Shown: positions 14,979-24,162, numbered from the stretch's first letter. The stretch is 64,000 bases of DNA from Sellimonas caecigallum (GCF_045038405.1 NZ_CP173660.1:1364001-1428000); one strand, 5' to 3'. Program-made: numbers and translations. Notes: generated from the letters alone by a model not told the origin.

Positions 14979-16301
14979 ATGGGATATGCGGAACTTTTTG
15001 TAACGGTTATGATTTATGGCGTGCTTGGATTTGGATATCTGAAATACCATAGCGAGCAAAAGAAAACAACGCGATCGAAGATCATTCGAAAAAGCCTATG
15101 CTTTTTCTTTCTTCTGAATACACTAAGCCTTGTAGTTTTTGTCTTGGCAGAAAAGACAAGCAAAGTAGAAAATGGAGCGATCGAAAGAAATGTTCAGGGA
15201 GAAGGGGAAAAGAAAGAGGAGGTGCTTGTCTCGGTCGAGGGAATGTGCGAAGAGATTCCGATAGTAATCAACGTAAGTGAAAAGGGATATACCCAGGAGG
15301 AGATGGAAAAAATCCTGGTAAGGGAAGCAGACAAGCTTGGCAGCCGTATTCTTGGGGAAAACAAGTCAAGAAGCCATGTGTCAAAGGATTTGCATCTTCC
15401 GTCAGATGCGGAAGGGCTGCCGGTTGCGATCCAGTGGGAACAGGACAGCTATAAGTACATGGAAACAACAGGAGAACTAAAGGAAGACATTCCGGAGAAG
15501 GGGCAGAAGGTCCACCTTACAGCAGTTTTGACCTTTCATCAGGGCGGGGAGAGGACGGCACAGAGAACATGGGAAACCGACGTCATGCTCTACCCGCCGG
15601 ATCTGGAGAATAAAGAGGAGGTACTGGAAGAGCTGAGGAGGAGGATAGAAAAAGAAGATGAAACAGGATTGATGGACGATGCTCTTGTCCTCCCAGAAGA
15701 AGTGGATGGGAGAAAGGTAGAGTGGACGACAAAAAAGCAGATCAGCGGTTATCACATCCTCGGCATCGGATCGTTCGCTTTCCTGCTGTTTTTCTGGGCG
15801 AGAAGGCAGAAGGAAGAGGAAAAAAGAAAGCAGAGAAAAGATCAGCTGATCAGTGATTACCCGGAGATACTGGAACAATTCTGCCTGCTGATTGGTGCAG
15901 GTATGACAGTGAAAGGTGCATGGCTCAAGATTGTCGGAAATTATCAGGAAAGAAAGAAGGAGATGGGGATAAGACCTGCATACGAAGAGATGGAACGGAC
16001 TTGCTATGAAATGCAGGGAGGGATTTCAGAAAGAGAAGGATATGAGAACTTCGGAAAAAGGTGTCAGATACAGGAATATATGCGACTTGGACTTTTGCTG
16101 TCCCAGAATCTGAAAAAAGGAACTCGTGGCCTTACAGAACTTTTGAGTCTGGAGGCGATCCATGCTTTTGAAGAAAGGAAAGCGAGAGCCAGGCGAAAAG
16201 GAGAAGAAGCCGGGACGAAACTTTTGGCCCCTATGGTCATGATGCTTGGGATCGTGCTGATCATCGTTGTCGTACCGGCGTTCTGGTCTATGGGAATATG
16301 A
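14979..16301 (+). CDS. TadC-like type II secretion F domain membrane protein
   Basis: A 440-residue partner of TadB. It has N-terminal helices (about 5-20 and 35-58), a long outer domain (60-260) that is not typical of Proteobacterial TadC, a helix near 263-280, the T2SSF domain (YPEILEQFCLLIGAGMTVKGAW and RLGLLLSQNLKKGTRGL), and a C-terminal helix. The insert of about 200 residues appears to be a feature of the Clostridial form. The ATG lies five bases after tadB. Confidence 0.85.
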   Translation: MGYAELFVTVMIYGVLGFGYLKYHSEQKKTTRSKIIRKSLCFFFLLNTLSLVVFVLAEKTSKVENGAIERNVQGEGEKKEEVLVSVEGMCEEIPIVINVSEKGYTQEEMEKILVREADKLGSRILGENKSRSHVSKDLHLPSDAEGLPVAIQWEQDSYKYMETTGELKEDIPEKGQKVHLTAVLTFHQGGERTAQRTWETDVMLYPPDLENKEEVLEELRRRIEKEDETGLMDDALVLPEEVDGRKVEWTTKKQISGYHILGIGSFAFLLFFWARRQKEEEKRKQRKDQLISDYPEILEQFCLLIGAGMTVKGAWLKIVGNYQERKKEMGIRPAYEEMERTCYEMQGGISEREGYENFGKRCQIQEYMRLGLLLSQNLKKGTRGLTELLSLEAIHAFEERKARARRKGEEAGTKLLAPMVMMLGIVLIIVVVPAFWSMGI

Positions 16302-16319
16302 AAAGGAGGAGAGGATACT

Positions 16320-16520
16320 ATGTTATGGATAAGAATGAAGATGCAGGAAATGTGGCAAAGAGTGGTTCAGTGCCTGAAAGACGAGAGTGGGATCGGTGTG
16401 GTGGAAATTATCCTGATACTGGTCGTTCTGATCGGCCTTGTGATCATCTTCAAGTCACAACTTACGAGTCTGGTGCAGACAATTTTTGAAAAGATCACAA
16501 GTGAAAGCAGTACGATTTGA
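16320..16520 (+). CDS. Flp1-family type IVb pilin
   Basis: A 66-residue small pilin with the class-specific segment GIGVVEIILILVVLIGLVII: cleavage by the prepilin peptidase is expected after Gly, leaving Glu near position 5 of the mature protein, followed by one hydrophobic helix. It is the likely main subunit of the pilus. The ATG follows AAAGGAGGAGAG. It lies within the Tad operon, which also encodes its peptidase. Confidence 0.88.
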   Translation: MLWIRMKMQEMWQRVVQCLKDESGIGVVEIILILVVLIGLVIIFKSQLTSLVQTIFEKITSESSTI

Positions 16521-16527
16521 GAAAAGG

Positions 16528-17955
16528 ATGAAAGGGTTGGCAAAATGGATTTCAAAGAATGTGGTACGAAGAAAAGAAAAGGGAGAGATTACCGTACTGT
16601 TAAGTCTCTTTCTGCTGCTCCTTCTCATATTCGTCATGGCAATCCTGGAGAGCGCCTCTATACAGATTGCCAAAAATATAAGGAGAGCAGACGTGGAGAG
16701 AGCGGTAGAATCGGTCTTTGCCGAATATCAAAAAGAACTGCTCCGGGAATACGACATTTTTGCTCTGGACGGGACGTACGAAACGGGCAGCTATGGAGAA
16801 GACAAAATCAGAAAACGGCTAGGCATATACGGAGCAGTGGAAGACGAGGCTGAGATCGAGGGAATCCGGTTCTTGAGTGATGAGAATGGAAGAGAATTTC
16901 TGATACAGATCAAACACTATATGGAAAACCGCTTCGGGATTGATGCCATAGAAGATATGACACAGAAAGAGGAAGAGATCAAAAGACAGGAGGAAGAAAT
17001 CAAAAAATATGAGGAAGAGCAGGAAAAGAATGATCAGATGTTGGACGAGCTTTTGGAACAGATGCCGGAAGAAGGCGGAGCAGACGCAGCAGATGGGGAA
17101 GAGACGGACAATCCGCTGGAAATTCTTCAGAATCTCAAGAGGAAGGCCATTGCGGAGATGGTACTGCCAAGAGATAAGAAAGTATCCGGAAAAACAGTCC
17201 GGGGAATGGATGGAGTGTCTGTGAGAGAAAAAAGGGAAGGAAAAGGCAGCCTCCCGGCTGTCGGGGAAGACAGCACAGGCGAGAGACTGTATCTGTTAAC
17301 CTATATTTCCGAACACTTTGAGACTTATCTGAAGACAGATGAGGAACGGCCTCTGGAATATGAGACAGAGTACCTCATCGCAGGACAGACCGAAGATATG
17401 GAGAATCTTAAGATCGTGCTGGATAAGATCAAAAATATCCGGTTTGTACCGAATTATCTCTATCTGCAAAGCGATGAGGAAAAGAAGGCGGAGGCAAAAG
17501 CTCTGGCAGCAGTGATCAGCACTCTGCTTGCCAATCCGGAGCTTATCCCAGTCATACAGCAAGGCCTTCTGGCAGCATGGGCATACGGGGAAAGCATCAT
17601 GGATCTGAGAGCTTTGGCGGCAGGGAAAAAGGTACCGGCCATAAAGACAAAAGAGACATGGAAGCTCAGTCTTTCCAATCTTTTGAAACTTGGCACTTCC
17701 GAAGATGCCGGGACAGATTCGGGGGAAGACGATGGAACTGATTATGAGGATTATCTGAAGATTCTGCTTCTTATGGAAAAGCAGGACACGATCACAATGA
17801 GGATGCTGGATCTGATCGAGTGGAATATGCAGATGCGGATGGACTGCCCGTTTTTCCAGGCTGACGCATGCGTCACAAGGATGAAGATACAAAGTAGATG
17901 CAGACTGAGATCCGGGGTGTCTTATCACTTTTCAACATACTACGAGTATCGTTGA
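16528..17955 (+). CDS. DUF5702 Tad-associated membrane-anchored protein
   Basis: A 475-residue protein from the ATG at 16528 (GAGAAAAGG upstream). Its N-terminus is pilin-like: EKGEITVLLSLFLLLLLIFV gives one membrane helix, then a large extracytoplasmic domain with a Glu/Lys coiled-coil (about 160-195) and mixed helices. It matches DUF5702 proteins found in Lachnospiraceae Tad loci and has the position of TadE/TadG pseudopilins. A frame start at 16486 overlaps the pilin and is less likely. Confidence 0.75.
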   Translation: MKGLAKWISKNVVRRKEKGEITVLLSLFLLLLLIFVMAILESASIQIAKNIRRADVERAVESVFAEYQKELLREYDIFALDGTYETGSYGEDKIRKRLGIYGAVEDEAEIEGIRFLSDENGREFLIQIKHYMENRFGIDAIEDMTQKEEEIKRQEEEIKKYEEEQEKNDQMLDELLEQMPEEGGADAADGEETDNPLEILQNLKRKAIAEMVLPRDKKVSGKTVRGMDGVSVREKREGKGSLPAVGEDSTGERLYLLTYISEHFETYLKTDEERPLEYETEYLIAGQTEDMENLKIVLDKIKNIRFVPNYLYLQSDEEKKAEAKALAAVISTLLANPELIPVIQQGLLAAWAYGESIMDLRALAAGKKVPAIKTKETWKLSLSNLLKLGTSEDAGTDSGEDDGTDYEDYLKILLLMEKQDTITMRMLDLIEWNMQMRMDCPFFQADACVTRMKIQSRCRLRSGVSYHFSTYYEYR

Positions 17956-18024
17956 GAAATGCCCTTCTATCTGCCTGTTCAGACAAAAATACGATGAGGA
18001 AAACAAGAGGAAAGGAGGTAAAAT

Positions 18025-18942
18025 ATGGTGCCTTTTTATGGCTGTTTCAATAATATGACATTTCTTATGCAGATGTTTATAAATGAATTTCCAAACCAAA
18101 AAACAAAAAAGAGAAAGGAGAGAAACTCTGATTCGCATGATAAGATGATATATTCTTCCCAACCACCGGCAGCCTGCAAAGAGGCACCATCTTTTACCTC
18201 CTTCCAAAAAGGAAGTATGACGGTGGAGGCGGCATTTGTTCTCCCACTGTTTCTCTTTGCAGTCCTGGCTATGATCTATCTTCTGGAAATCATGGCCATA
18301 CAGACAAATATACGGGCTGGAATGCAGTATGCCGGGAAACGTTATGCCGAAAATGCCTATCTGACAGCTTTTGCGCATAAGGAAACTTTGGAAAAAGACA
18401 TCGTGGAGAGTATAGGAGAGAGTCGGATCAACACAAGCGTGATCCGGGGAGGGAGTGCAGGCATTGACTGCAGTGCATCTTATCTGGATCCGATTCGGCA
18501 GATCCTTTTTCTGAAAACAAAATACACCATGAAAATCCCGATTCCTGTATTTGGAATTTTTGATATAAAAAGAGAAGAGACGATGCGCATCAAAGGTTGG
18601 AATGGGTATACCTCATCTATTCCGACGTCGCCGGAACAGAGAATTGTCTACGTGACAGAGCACGGTACGGTCTACCATCTGGATCAGCATTGTACTTATC
18701 TGGATCTTTCTGTCCGTATGGTTTCCCAGGCAGATCTGGAAATACTTCGGAATCAATCAGGCGGAAAATACTACCCCTGTGACAAATGCGGCGGTCAGGC
18801 TGGCTGGGGTGTCTATGTGACAGATTACGGCGACAGGTATCATACATCTTTGTCGTGCAGCGGGTTAAAAAGAAAGGTTTATGCAGTTCCGATATCGGAG
18901 ACAGCAGGGAAAGGAGCGTGTTCAAAGTGTGGAAATTCATAG
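18025..18942 (+). CDS. TadE-like pseudopilin with two Cys-rich metal-binding modules
   Basis: A 305-residue protein with an excellent AAAGGAGG site. Residues about 60-95 are TadE-like (GSMTVEAAFVLPLFLFAVLA). The C-terminal 95 residues hold two related modules, each of the form VYVT..G..YH....C..L followed by CDKCG or CSKCG. This YH-C-CxxC pattern occurs in small zinc-binding tails of secreted proteins. Function in the pilus is unknown; metal binding, tip capping or disulfide exchange are possible. The next gene starts inside its last codons. Confidence 0.78.
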   Translation: MVPFYGCFNNMTFLMQMFINEFPNQKTKKRKERNSDSHDKMIYSSQPPAACKEAPSFTSFQKGSMTVEAAFVLPLFLFAVLAMIYLLEIMAIQTNIRAGMQYAGKRYAENAYLTAFAHKETLEKDIVESIGESRINTSVIRGGSAGIDCSASYLDPIRQILFLKTKYTMKIPIPVFGIFDIKREETMRIKGWNGYTSSIPTSPEQRIVYVTEHGTVYHLDQHCTYLDLSVRMVSQADLEILRNQSGGKYYPCDKCGGQAGWGVYVTDYGDRYHTSLSCSGLKRKVYAVPISETAGKGACSKCGNS

Positions 18943-19352
18943 GGACAGAGGTTTTGTATCTTTTTTTGATGACAGCCGGGACATGGTTTGATATCAGGAC
19001 AAAACAGGTTCCAAGATGGCTTCTTCTTACGGGGAGCGGCATTGCGGCGGCCTCCAGACTTTGGATACAGTCTGAAGGCCTGTGGATATATGTGTGGGGA
19101 AGCCTGCTTGGCGGTGTGTTTCTTCTTCTCAGCAAATGCACGAAAGAATCGCTTGGGTATGCGGACAGCTGGCTGATCTTTAATCTGGGACTATACCTTG
19201 GGATCTGGAAACTTTCGGTCATTCTTTGCACTGCATTTCTGGGAGCAGGAATGTGGGCGGCGGTGCTTCTTGTCCGAAAGAAAGGGCGGAAGGAATCGAT
19301 TCCTTTCATCCCCTTTCTCACGGCAGGTTATCTGGGAGTGATCGGATGGTAA
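18927..19352 (+). CDS. Prepilin peptidase (A24 family, TadV-like)
   Basis: About 141 residues from a GTG at 18927, ten bases after AAGGAG; the open frame extends upstream but overlaps the Cys-rich gene. It is a polytopic aspartic protease that should cut the Flp and TadE-like signal peptides. The two Asp are in WFDIRTKQVPRW and GYADSWLIFNLG, where GYAD replaces the common GxGD. Five or so membrane segments fit the short TadV class. Confidence 0.8.
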   Translation: MWKFIGTEVLYLFLMTAGTWFDIRTKQVPRWLLLTGSGIAAASRLWIQSEGLWIYVWGSLLGGVFLLLSKCTKESLGYADSWLIFNLGLYLGIWKLSVILCTAFLGAGMWAAVLLVRKKGRKESIPFIPFLTAGYLGVIGW

Positions 19353-19771
19353 GAAAAAAATATCAAAGAGGAAGTTTCACGGTGGAAGCTGCGATTTTGA
19401 CATCCATGATCCTTTTTATTTTGTATGGGATCATTCTGATCTTGTTTTACTATCATGACAAAAATATTTTGACTGGAGCAGCATATGAGACAGCCGCTGT
19501 GGCTGCAAGAAAAAACAGTATGGAACCACCGTTTCAGGAAGAAGATATAGAAAAACTATTGAAAGAAAGAATTTCCGGGAAAATGATCTTTTTCCGGGGA
19601 GCAGAGGTACAATCAGAATGTCAGAACAATTATGTGTGGATTTCAGTACAAGCATCGAGAAATATAATGAGGATCAAGGCAGAAGTAACGTCCGCAGTTA
19701 CAGAGCCGCAGAAAAAAATCAGGGATATAAGAAAATTGGAGAAGATCCCGCAGAAGAGCGATGGAAAATAG
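19346..19771 (+). CDS. TadE-like pseudopilin
   Basis: About 141 residues from the ATG at 19346, overlapping the peptidase stop. The N-terminal segment RGSFTVEAAILTSMILFILY is a TadE-type pilin helix with Glu at the expected place after the cleavage site. A short extracytoplasmic domain follows. It is probably a minor pilin. The stretch before the start in the same frame lies within the peptidase gene and is ignored. Confidence 0.8.
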   Translation: MVRKKYQRGSFTVEAAILTSMILFILYGIILILFYYHDKNILTGAAYETAAVAARKNSMEPPFQEEDIEKLLKERISGKMIFFRGAEVQSECQNNYVWISVQASRNIMRIKAEVTSAVTEPQKKIRDIRKLEKIPQKSDGK

Positions 19772-19785
19772 GGTATAAAAGAGAT

Positions 19786-20547
19786 TTGAACACGGCATAT
19801 TTTGTGGTGGAATCCGGCGCTTTTTATCAGACGGACTATCAGATGAAGATGATCTCAGCCAATGACATACCTGGAATCCTGAAAATAAAGGGAAAGGGAG
19901 TCAACGGAAGAAGCAGATACGAGTATGATATACAGGGAAAACATTCTCTGGAATTTATGACAAAAAAAGAGCCGGTCACATACGATATGATCATCGGAAT
20001 CATCACAGATCTCCTGGACACGATCGAAGAAATGAGGGACTATCTGCTTAGTCCCAATCAGCTTCTGATGGACCCAAGAAGCATCTTTTTCGGTAACGGA
20101 AGATACAGCTTCTGTTATTATCCGCCGAACGATAAAGGGATCGCGGAAGGTTTCCATGAGCTTACGGAATTCTTTGTGAGGGAGGCGGATTATCAGGATC
20201 GGTCAGGAATCTATATTGCCTATGCGCTTCACAAAATGACGCTTGGGGAAAATTATCAGATACGTCAGGTTATCGAGGAAATCCTTCGAAATCAGGAAGA
20301 AGAATGGCAAGATCAAGAGGAAGAGCCGGAGAAAGATGCGGATCCGGAAGAGACTGACGAAGACTGGAATGTGGAAGAATATGTATACGGAGAGACGGAG
20401 GATTCTTCACAAGATGACAGTATGTACGACGATTGGGGCCTAGAAGATAAGCCATTTGCGGAAACGGTAAAGGAAAAATTGCAAGGCTGGAAACGGGTAA
20501 AAGAATTGCTGTTCGGTAAGAAAAAACTATTGAAAGACCTAAGGTAA
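19786..20547 (+). CDS. DUF6382 domain protein of the Tad locus
   Basis: A protein of about 254-260 residues. The N-terminal part (YKRDLNTAYFVVES, then DTIEEMRDYLLSPNQLLMDP) matches DUF6382, which is often followed by an FHA domain; here an acidic linker and a basic tail replace FHA. The start is unclear: the conserved text begins a few codons before the TTG used here, but no ATG, GTG or TTG stands there in frame. The ATG at 19618 would overlap the TadE-like gene in another frame. It could be a regulatory or kinase-signal adaptor; function unknown. Confidence 0.65.
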   Translation: MNTAYFVVESGAFYQTDYQMKMISANDIPGILKIKGKGVNGRSRYEYDIQGKHSLEFMTKKEPVTYDMIIGIITDLLDTIEEMRDYLLSPNQLLMDPRSIFFGNGRYSFCYYPPNDKGIAEGFHELTEFFVREADYQDRSGIYIAYALHKMTLGENYQIRQVIEEILRNQEEEWQDQEEEPEKDADPEETDEDWNVEEYVYGETEDSSQDDSMYDDWGLEDKPFAETVKEKLQGWKRVKELLFGKKKLLKDLR

Positions 20548-20599
20548 TGCGATAAACTAAAATAATAGAAACAAATGAAAGACAGCAGTGGGAGTATCT

Positions 20600-21223
20600 A
20601 TGGATTACCAGAAAAAGGCAGTATGCACGATAGGCATTGTCCTTATCAATGTGATTGTTTTTTTATATCTATCATTTCAGGGGATGACAGAAAGCGGGAG
20701 CTTTATTTTGAAGCATGGCGGTCTGTACATTCCCTATATGCAACAATACGGGAAATACTACCGCTTGGTTACCAGTATGTTTCTTCATTTTGGTTTTGCA
20801 CATCTGTGCAACAACATGGTCATCCTGTTTTTCACAGGGTGGAATCTGGAATTGGAGATAGGAAAAATCAAATTTCTTTTGATCTATTTTCTTGGAGGAA
20901 TCGGTGGGAACCTGCTGTCTGCAGCGGAAGAATTATGGACCGGGGAATATGCAGTGTCAGCAGGTGCCTCCGGGGCGATTTTTGCAGTTATCGGCGCACT
21001 TTTATATATAGCGATCCGAAATCACGGACACATTGGAAATGTATCCGGAAAAGGAATCATCTTTATGGTATTTTGCAGTCTTTATGCAGGATTTACGAGT
21101 ACGGGAGTCGGAAACTTTGCTCATATCGGCGGGTTTGTTTCGGGATTCCTGCTGGCTGTGATTTTATATAGGAAGAAAGATAAAAAACACAGTGCCGGAT
21201 CCTACGGCGGATTCTACAGATAG
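20600..21223 (+). CDS. Rhomboid family intramembrane serine protease
   Basis: A 207-residue polytopic protease from the ATG at 20600 (GGGAG upstream). The catalytic Ser is in SAGASGAIF and the His in NFAHIGGFVSG; the first-loop motif and HLCNNMV are also present. About six membrane helices are visible. It may cleave single-pass membrane proteins, conceivably Tad components since it ends this operon. It overlaps the convergent kinase gene by 60 bases. Confidence 0.9.
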   Translation: MDYQKKAVCTIGIVLINVIVFLYLSFQGMTESGSFILKHGGLYIPYMQQYGKYYRLVTSMFLHFGFAHLCNNMVILFFTGWNLELEIGKIKFLLIYFLGGIGGNLLSAAEELWTGEYAVSAGASGAIFAVIGALLYIAIRNHGHIGNVSGKGIIFMVFCSLYAGFTSTGVGNFAHIGGFVSGFLLAVILYRKKDKKHSAGSYGGFYR

Positions 21224-21889
21224 ACGCCCGTGATGGGCAGTGATAATATTCTGCACAACCGGGAGACCAAGTCCGGTGCCGCCGGATTTATAGGTAACGA
21301 ACGGTGTGAAGGCTGTTTCCAGTACTTCAGAGTTCATACCGCAGCCTGTATCCCGGATTTCCACGACGATACCGCCATCTTTTGCGTCTGCGGATAAAAA
21401 GATGGATCCCGGCCCTTCGATAGATTGCTCTGCATTTCGGAGGAGATTTAAAAATGCCTGCCGAAGTTTGGTCTGGTCTCCGGTTATTTCCGGAAGATCT
21501 CCAAGGCGAGATGTAAATTCGATCGCGGTGTTCTCCGTGGACGCGGCAAAGGACAGGACAAGCCGCTCCATAAAACTTCGAAAAGAAAACCGTTCCATCG
21601 TCATAGCTGAACTGTTGTTATATTGAGAAAGTTCGGCCAGCAGACTTTCGATATAGGAAAGATCCTCACAAAGTGTATTCCAGTGCGCAAAAGATTTTGT
21701 CTCCGGGTGCTGTGTCTCGATGAGCTGTAATGTGCTGGAGACAAGCGTGAGAGGATTCCGGATTTCATGGCATATTTTATGGAGTTCAAATTTGTGGGCT
21801 TCCAGAAGTTTTTGGAAAAGGGCGGAAGCTTCGTCATTTTGATTGAGAAAATCTTGGAGTTTTTTCATATCATCGGGTGTAAAGGACAT
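21164..21889 (-). CDS. Soluble sensor histidine kinase
   Basis: A 241-residue cytosolic kinase without membrane segments. The H box is KICHEIRNPLTL, the N box NLLRNAEQS, and the G boxes are DTGCGM and GGTGLGLPVVQNI. The region before the H box is short and helical, with no PAS or other known sensor. No response regulator is adjacent. The form resembles sporulation or nitrogen-type orphan kinases. The gene is convergent with the rhomboid gene. Confidence 0.88.
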   Translation of the reverse strand: MSFTPDDMKKLQDFLNQNDEASALFQKLLEAHKFELHKICHEIRNPLTLVSSTLQLIETQHPETKSFAHWNTLCEDLSYIESLLAELSQYNNSSAMTMERFSFRSFMERLVLSFAASTENTAIEFTSRLGDLPEITGDQTKLRQAFLNLLRNAEQSIEGPGSIFLSADAKDGGIVVEIRDTGCGMNSEVLETAFTPFVTYKSGGTGLGLPVVQNIITAHHGRLSVESAVGSGTVFFIFLPI

Positions 21890-21979
21890 AGTACAAAACC
21901 ACCTTTCTGAATTAGGGATATCCTCAGTTTAGCATTGGTGGAGAAAATATTCAATTCATAACAAAAGGAGTGTAAGAGA

Positions 21980-22390
21980 ATGAAAGATGAAAATTGTATT
22001 TTTTGTAAATTAGCTAACGGTGAGATTCCGACGGCAACACTTTATGAGGACGATGATTTCCGCGTAATTCTCGATGCAAGTCCGGCTTCCAAGGGACATG
22101 CTTTGATCCTGCCAAAAGAGCATTATCAGGATCTTTATGATCTGGATGATGAGATTGCGGCAAAAGCGCTTGTCCTGGCAAAGAAGATGGTAACTAAAAT
22201 GACAGAATTACTCGGATGCGATGGCTATAATATCGTGCAGAACAATAAGCCGGCAGCAGGGCAGACTGTTTTTCACTTTCATATTCATCTGATTCCACGA
22301 TACAACGGCGATAAAGTGGGTCTTGGCTGGAAGATGGGAAAACTTGAGGATGATGAGAAGGAAGAAATCCTGGCAAAAATTCGCGGATAG
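21980..22390 (+). CDS. HIT family protein
   Basis: A 136-residue histidine-triad nucleotide hydrolase or transferase. The N-terminal CIFCKLANGEIPT carries a Cys pair that often binds zinc with downstream His. The catalytic triad motif is FHFHIHLIPRY. Length is typical for Hit/HinT. The ATG has AAGGAGT upstream. It lies 40 bases before a sigma factor gene and may share a transcript with it. Confidence 0.93.
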   Translation: MKDENCIFCKLANGEIPTATLYEDDDFRVILDASPASKGHALILPKEHYQDLYDLDDEIAAKALVLAKKMVTKMTELLGCDGYNIVQNNKPAAGQTVFHFHIHLIPRYNGDKVGLGWKMGKLEDDEKEEILAKIRG

Positions 22391-22429
22391 AAACCTCAGA
22401 GCAAAAAGACAGGGTATTAGTAAACTCAT

Positions 22430-22966
22430 ATGAACGAAATAAGATTTAACGATATCTATAAAAATTATGTGGATTTAGCTCTGAAGACAGCGGTATATTA
22501 CTGCAAAGATAAAACGGCGGCAGAAGATATTGTACAGCTGGCATTTGCAAAATTATATGTAAACTACGATGAGATCCGAAATAAAGAGGCGATCGGAGCC
22601 TGGCTGATCACAACCATCCGCTATCTTGCGTTCAGCCAGGGGCGCAAAATGAACCGGGAGATTCCAACAGAGGACTGCCAATTGAGAATGCATATGAATG
22701 AAAACACGGTAGATGCAGAAGAGGTTATTTTCATGGAAGAGCGTCGGAAACAGACAGAAATATTTACAGAAGACCTTCTCAAAGCAGTTTATGAACATAA
22801 TCCGAGATGGTACGATGCGGTACTGAAAGCTTATGTGCTGGACATGCCTCAGAAAACGATTGCTGATGAGATGGGTATTCGTCTTGAGGCATTCCAGTCC
22901 ATTTTGTTCAGAGCCAGAAAATGGATTATAAGAAAATATGAGACCCAATATCGAAAAATAGAATAA
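22430..22966 (+). CDS. ECF-type sigma-70 family factor
   Basis: A 178-residue factor with region 2 (YKNYVDLALKTAVYYCKDKTAA to QLAFAKLYVNY) and region 4 (IADEMGIRLEAFQSILFRARK). No region 1 or 3 is present. No anti-sigma gene is adjacent on the same strand; the membrane protein at 24280 beyond murG is only a distant candidate. The target promoters cannot be seen here. Confidence 0.85.
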   Translation: MNEIRFNDIYKNYVDLALKTAVYYCKDKTAAEDIVQLAFAKLYVNYDEIRNKEAIGAWLITTIRYLAFSQGRKMNREIPTEDCQLRMHMNENTVDAEEVIFMEERRKQTEIFTEDLLKAVYEHNPRWYDAVLKAYVLDMPQKTIADEMGIRLEAFQSILFRARKWIIRKYETQYRKIE

Positions 22967-22977
22967 TCATAAAAAAC

Positions 22978-23003
22978 AGGTGCCGTTTCGACACCTATTT
23001 TTT
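22978..23003 (+). terminator. Terminator after the sigma factor gene
   Basis: AGGTG and CACCT pair and are followed by ATTTTTT. It lies between the convergent sigma factor and murG genes. Confidence 0.65.
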
Positions 23004-23024
23004 AAATGCAGATATAATCCATTT

Positions 23025-24092
23025 TTATCTGGAAGACGCCTTTTCGATCAGGTTGATGATGGTTTCGATGGAATTTTGCATATCCGAATTTTTCATGGCG
23101 GATATGAAGCGTTCGCGATCTTTGTAAAGACGGTTGATCTCAGAAAGGAGCAGATCGTCTGTAAGTTTTTCTTCTTCGATTACGATACTGAATCCCTGGC
23201 GCTCAAACGAGCGGGCATTCAGGATTTGGTCTCCTCGGCTTGCATTGGCTGAGAGAGGGATCAGAATATTTGGCTTATGTAATGCAAGAAGTTCGCAGAT
23301 GGCGTTTGCACCCGCACGCGAAATCACAATGTCCGTCAAGGCAAACAGATCTTTCAGCTCTTTCTGAATATATTCAAACTGAACGTATCCATCGATTCCT
23401 GCGAGGGAAGCGTCCAGTTTACCTTTTCCGCAGAGATGGATGATCTGGAAGTTTTCAAGCAGCTTCGGAAGGATGCTGCGGACAGCCTTGTTTACCGCGG
23501 CAGCTCCCAGGCTTCCACCGATGATCAAAATGACAGGCTTATCGCTGGTAAAGCCGCAGAATTTTTTTGCAGCTTCGCGATCTCCGGATAAGAGCTCCTG
23601 CCGGATCGGCGAACCGGTCAGAACGGCCTTCTCTTTTGGAAGATGTTCCAATGTCTCCGGGAAATTGCAGCAAATCTTTGTCGCGGAAGACATGGCCAGC
23701 TTGTTTGCAAGCCCCGGCGTCATGTCGGATTCGTGGATGATGACAGGAACACGGTTGTGCTTGCCGGCCATCACAACGGGAACACTGACAAAGCCGCCTT
23801 TTGAGAAGATGACATCCGGCTTCAGAGTACGGATCAGCTTATTCGCTTCGTGAAAGCCCTTCAACACGCGAAACGGATCTGTAAAATTTTTTACGCTGAA
23901 ATAACGGCGCAGTTTTCCGGATGAAATTCCGTGATACGGGATCTGAAAAGGTGCGATCAGCTCCTTTTCGATTCCATTATAAGAACCAATATAGTGAATA
24001 TCATACTGAAGTTCTTTCAGGCGCGGCAGAAGGGCGATGTTTGGAGTGACATGTCCTGCGGTGCCGCCGCCGGTTAAAATGATACGTTTCAT
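23025..24092 (-). CDS. murG: MurG UDP-GlcNAc:lipid I transferase
   Basis: A 355-residue GT28 glycosyltransferase that adds GlcNAc to lipid I to make lipid II at the inner membrane. Motifs: GGGTAGHVTPN near the N-terminus, IGGSLGAAAVN in the middle, and ISRAGANAICELLALHKPNILIP in the donor domain. Length is normal. It stands outside a dcw cluster, as a separate gene, which is common in some Clostridia. Confidence 0.93.
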   Translation of the reverse strand: MKRIILTGGGTAGHVTPNIALLPRLKELQYDIHYIGSYNGIEKELIAPFQIPYHGISSGKLRRYFSVKNFTDPFRVLKGFHEANKLIRTLKPDVIFSKGGFVSVPVVMAGKHNRVPVIIHESDMTPGLANKLAMSSATKICCNFPETLEHLPKEKAVLTGSPIRQELLSGDREAAKKFCGFTSDKPVILIIGGSLGAAAVNKAVRSILPKLLENFQIIHLCGKGKLDASLAGIDGYVQFEYIQKELKDLFALTDIVISRAGANAICELLALHKPNILIPLSANASRGDQILNARSFERQGFSIVIEEEKLTDDLLLSEINRLYKDRERFISAMKNSDMQNSIETIINLIEKASSR

Positions 24093-24129
24093 AATATGCC
24101 TCCAAGAATGTTTTATAATTATTTATATG

Positions 24130-24162
24130 ATGCCAGGGGCAAAATACATTTGCCTCTGGTAT
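24130..24162. repeat. Hairpin in the murG/DUF4367 divergent region
   Basis: ATGCCAGGGGCAAA pairs with TTTGCCTCTGGTAT around a 5-base loop, a 14-bp stem with two wobble pairs. A second weaker repeat (ATACCAA / TTGGTAT) follows near 24.19-24.22 kb. They could be operator or leader structures; no T run follows. Confidence 0.45.
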
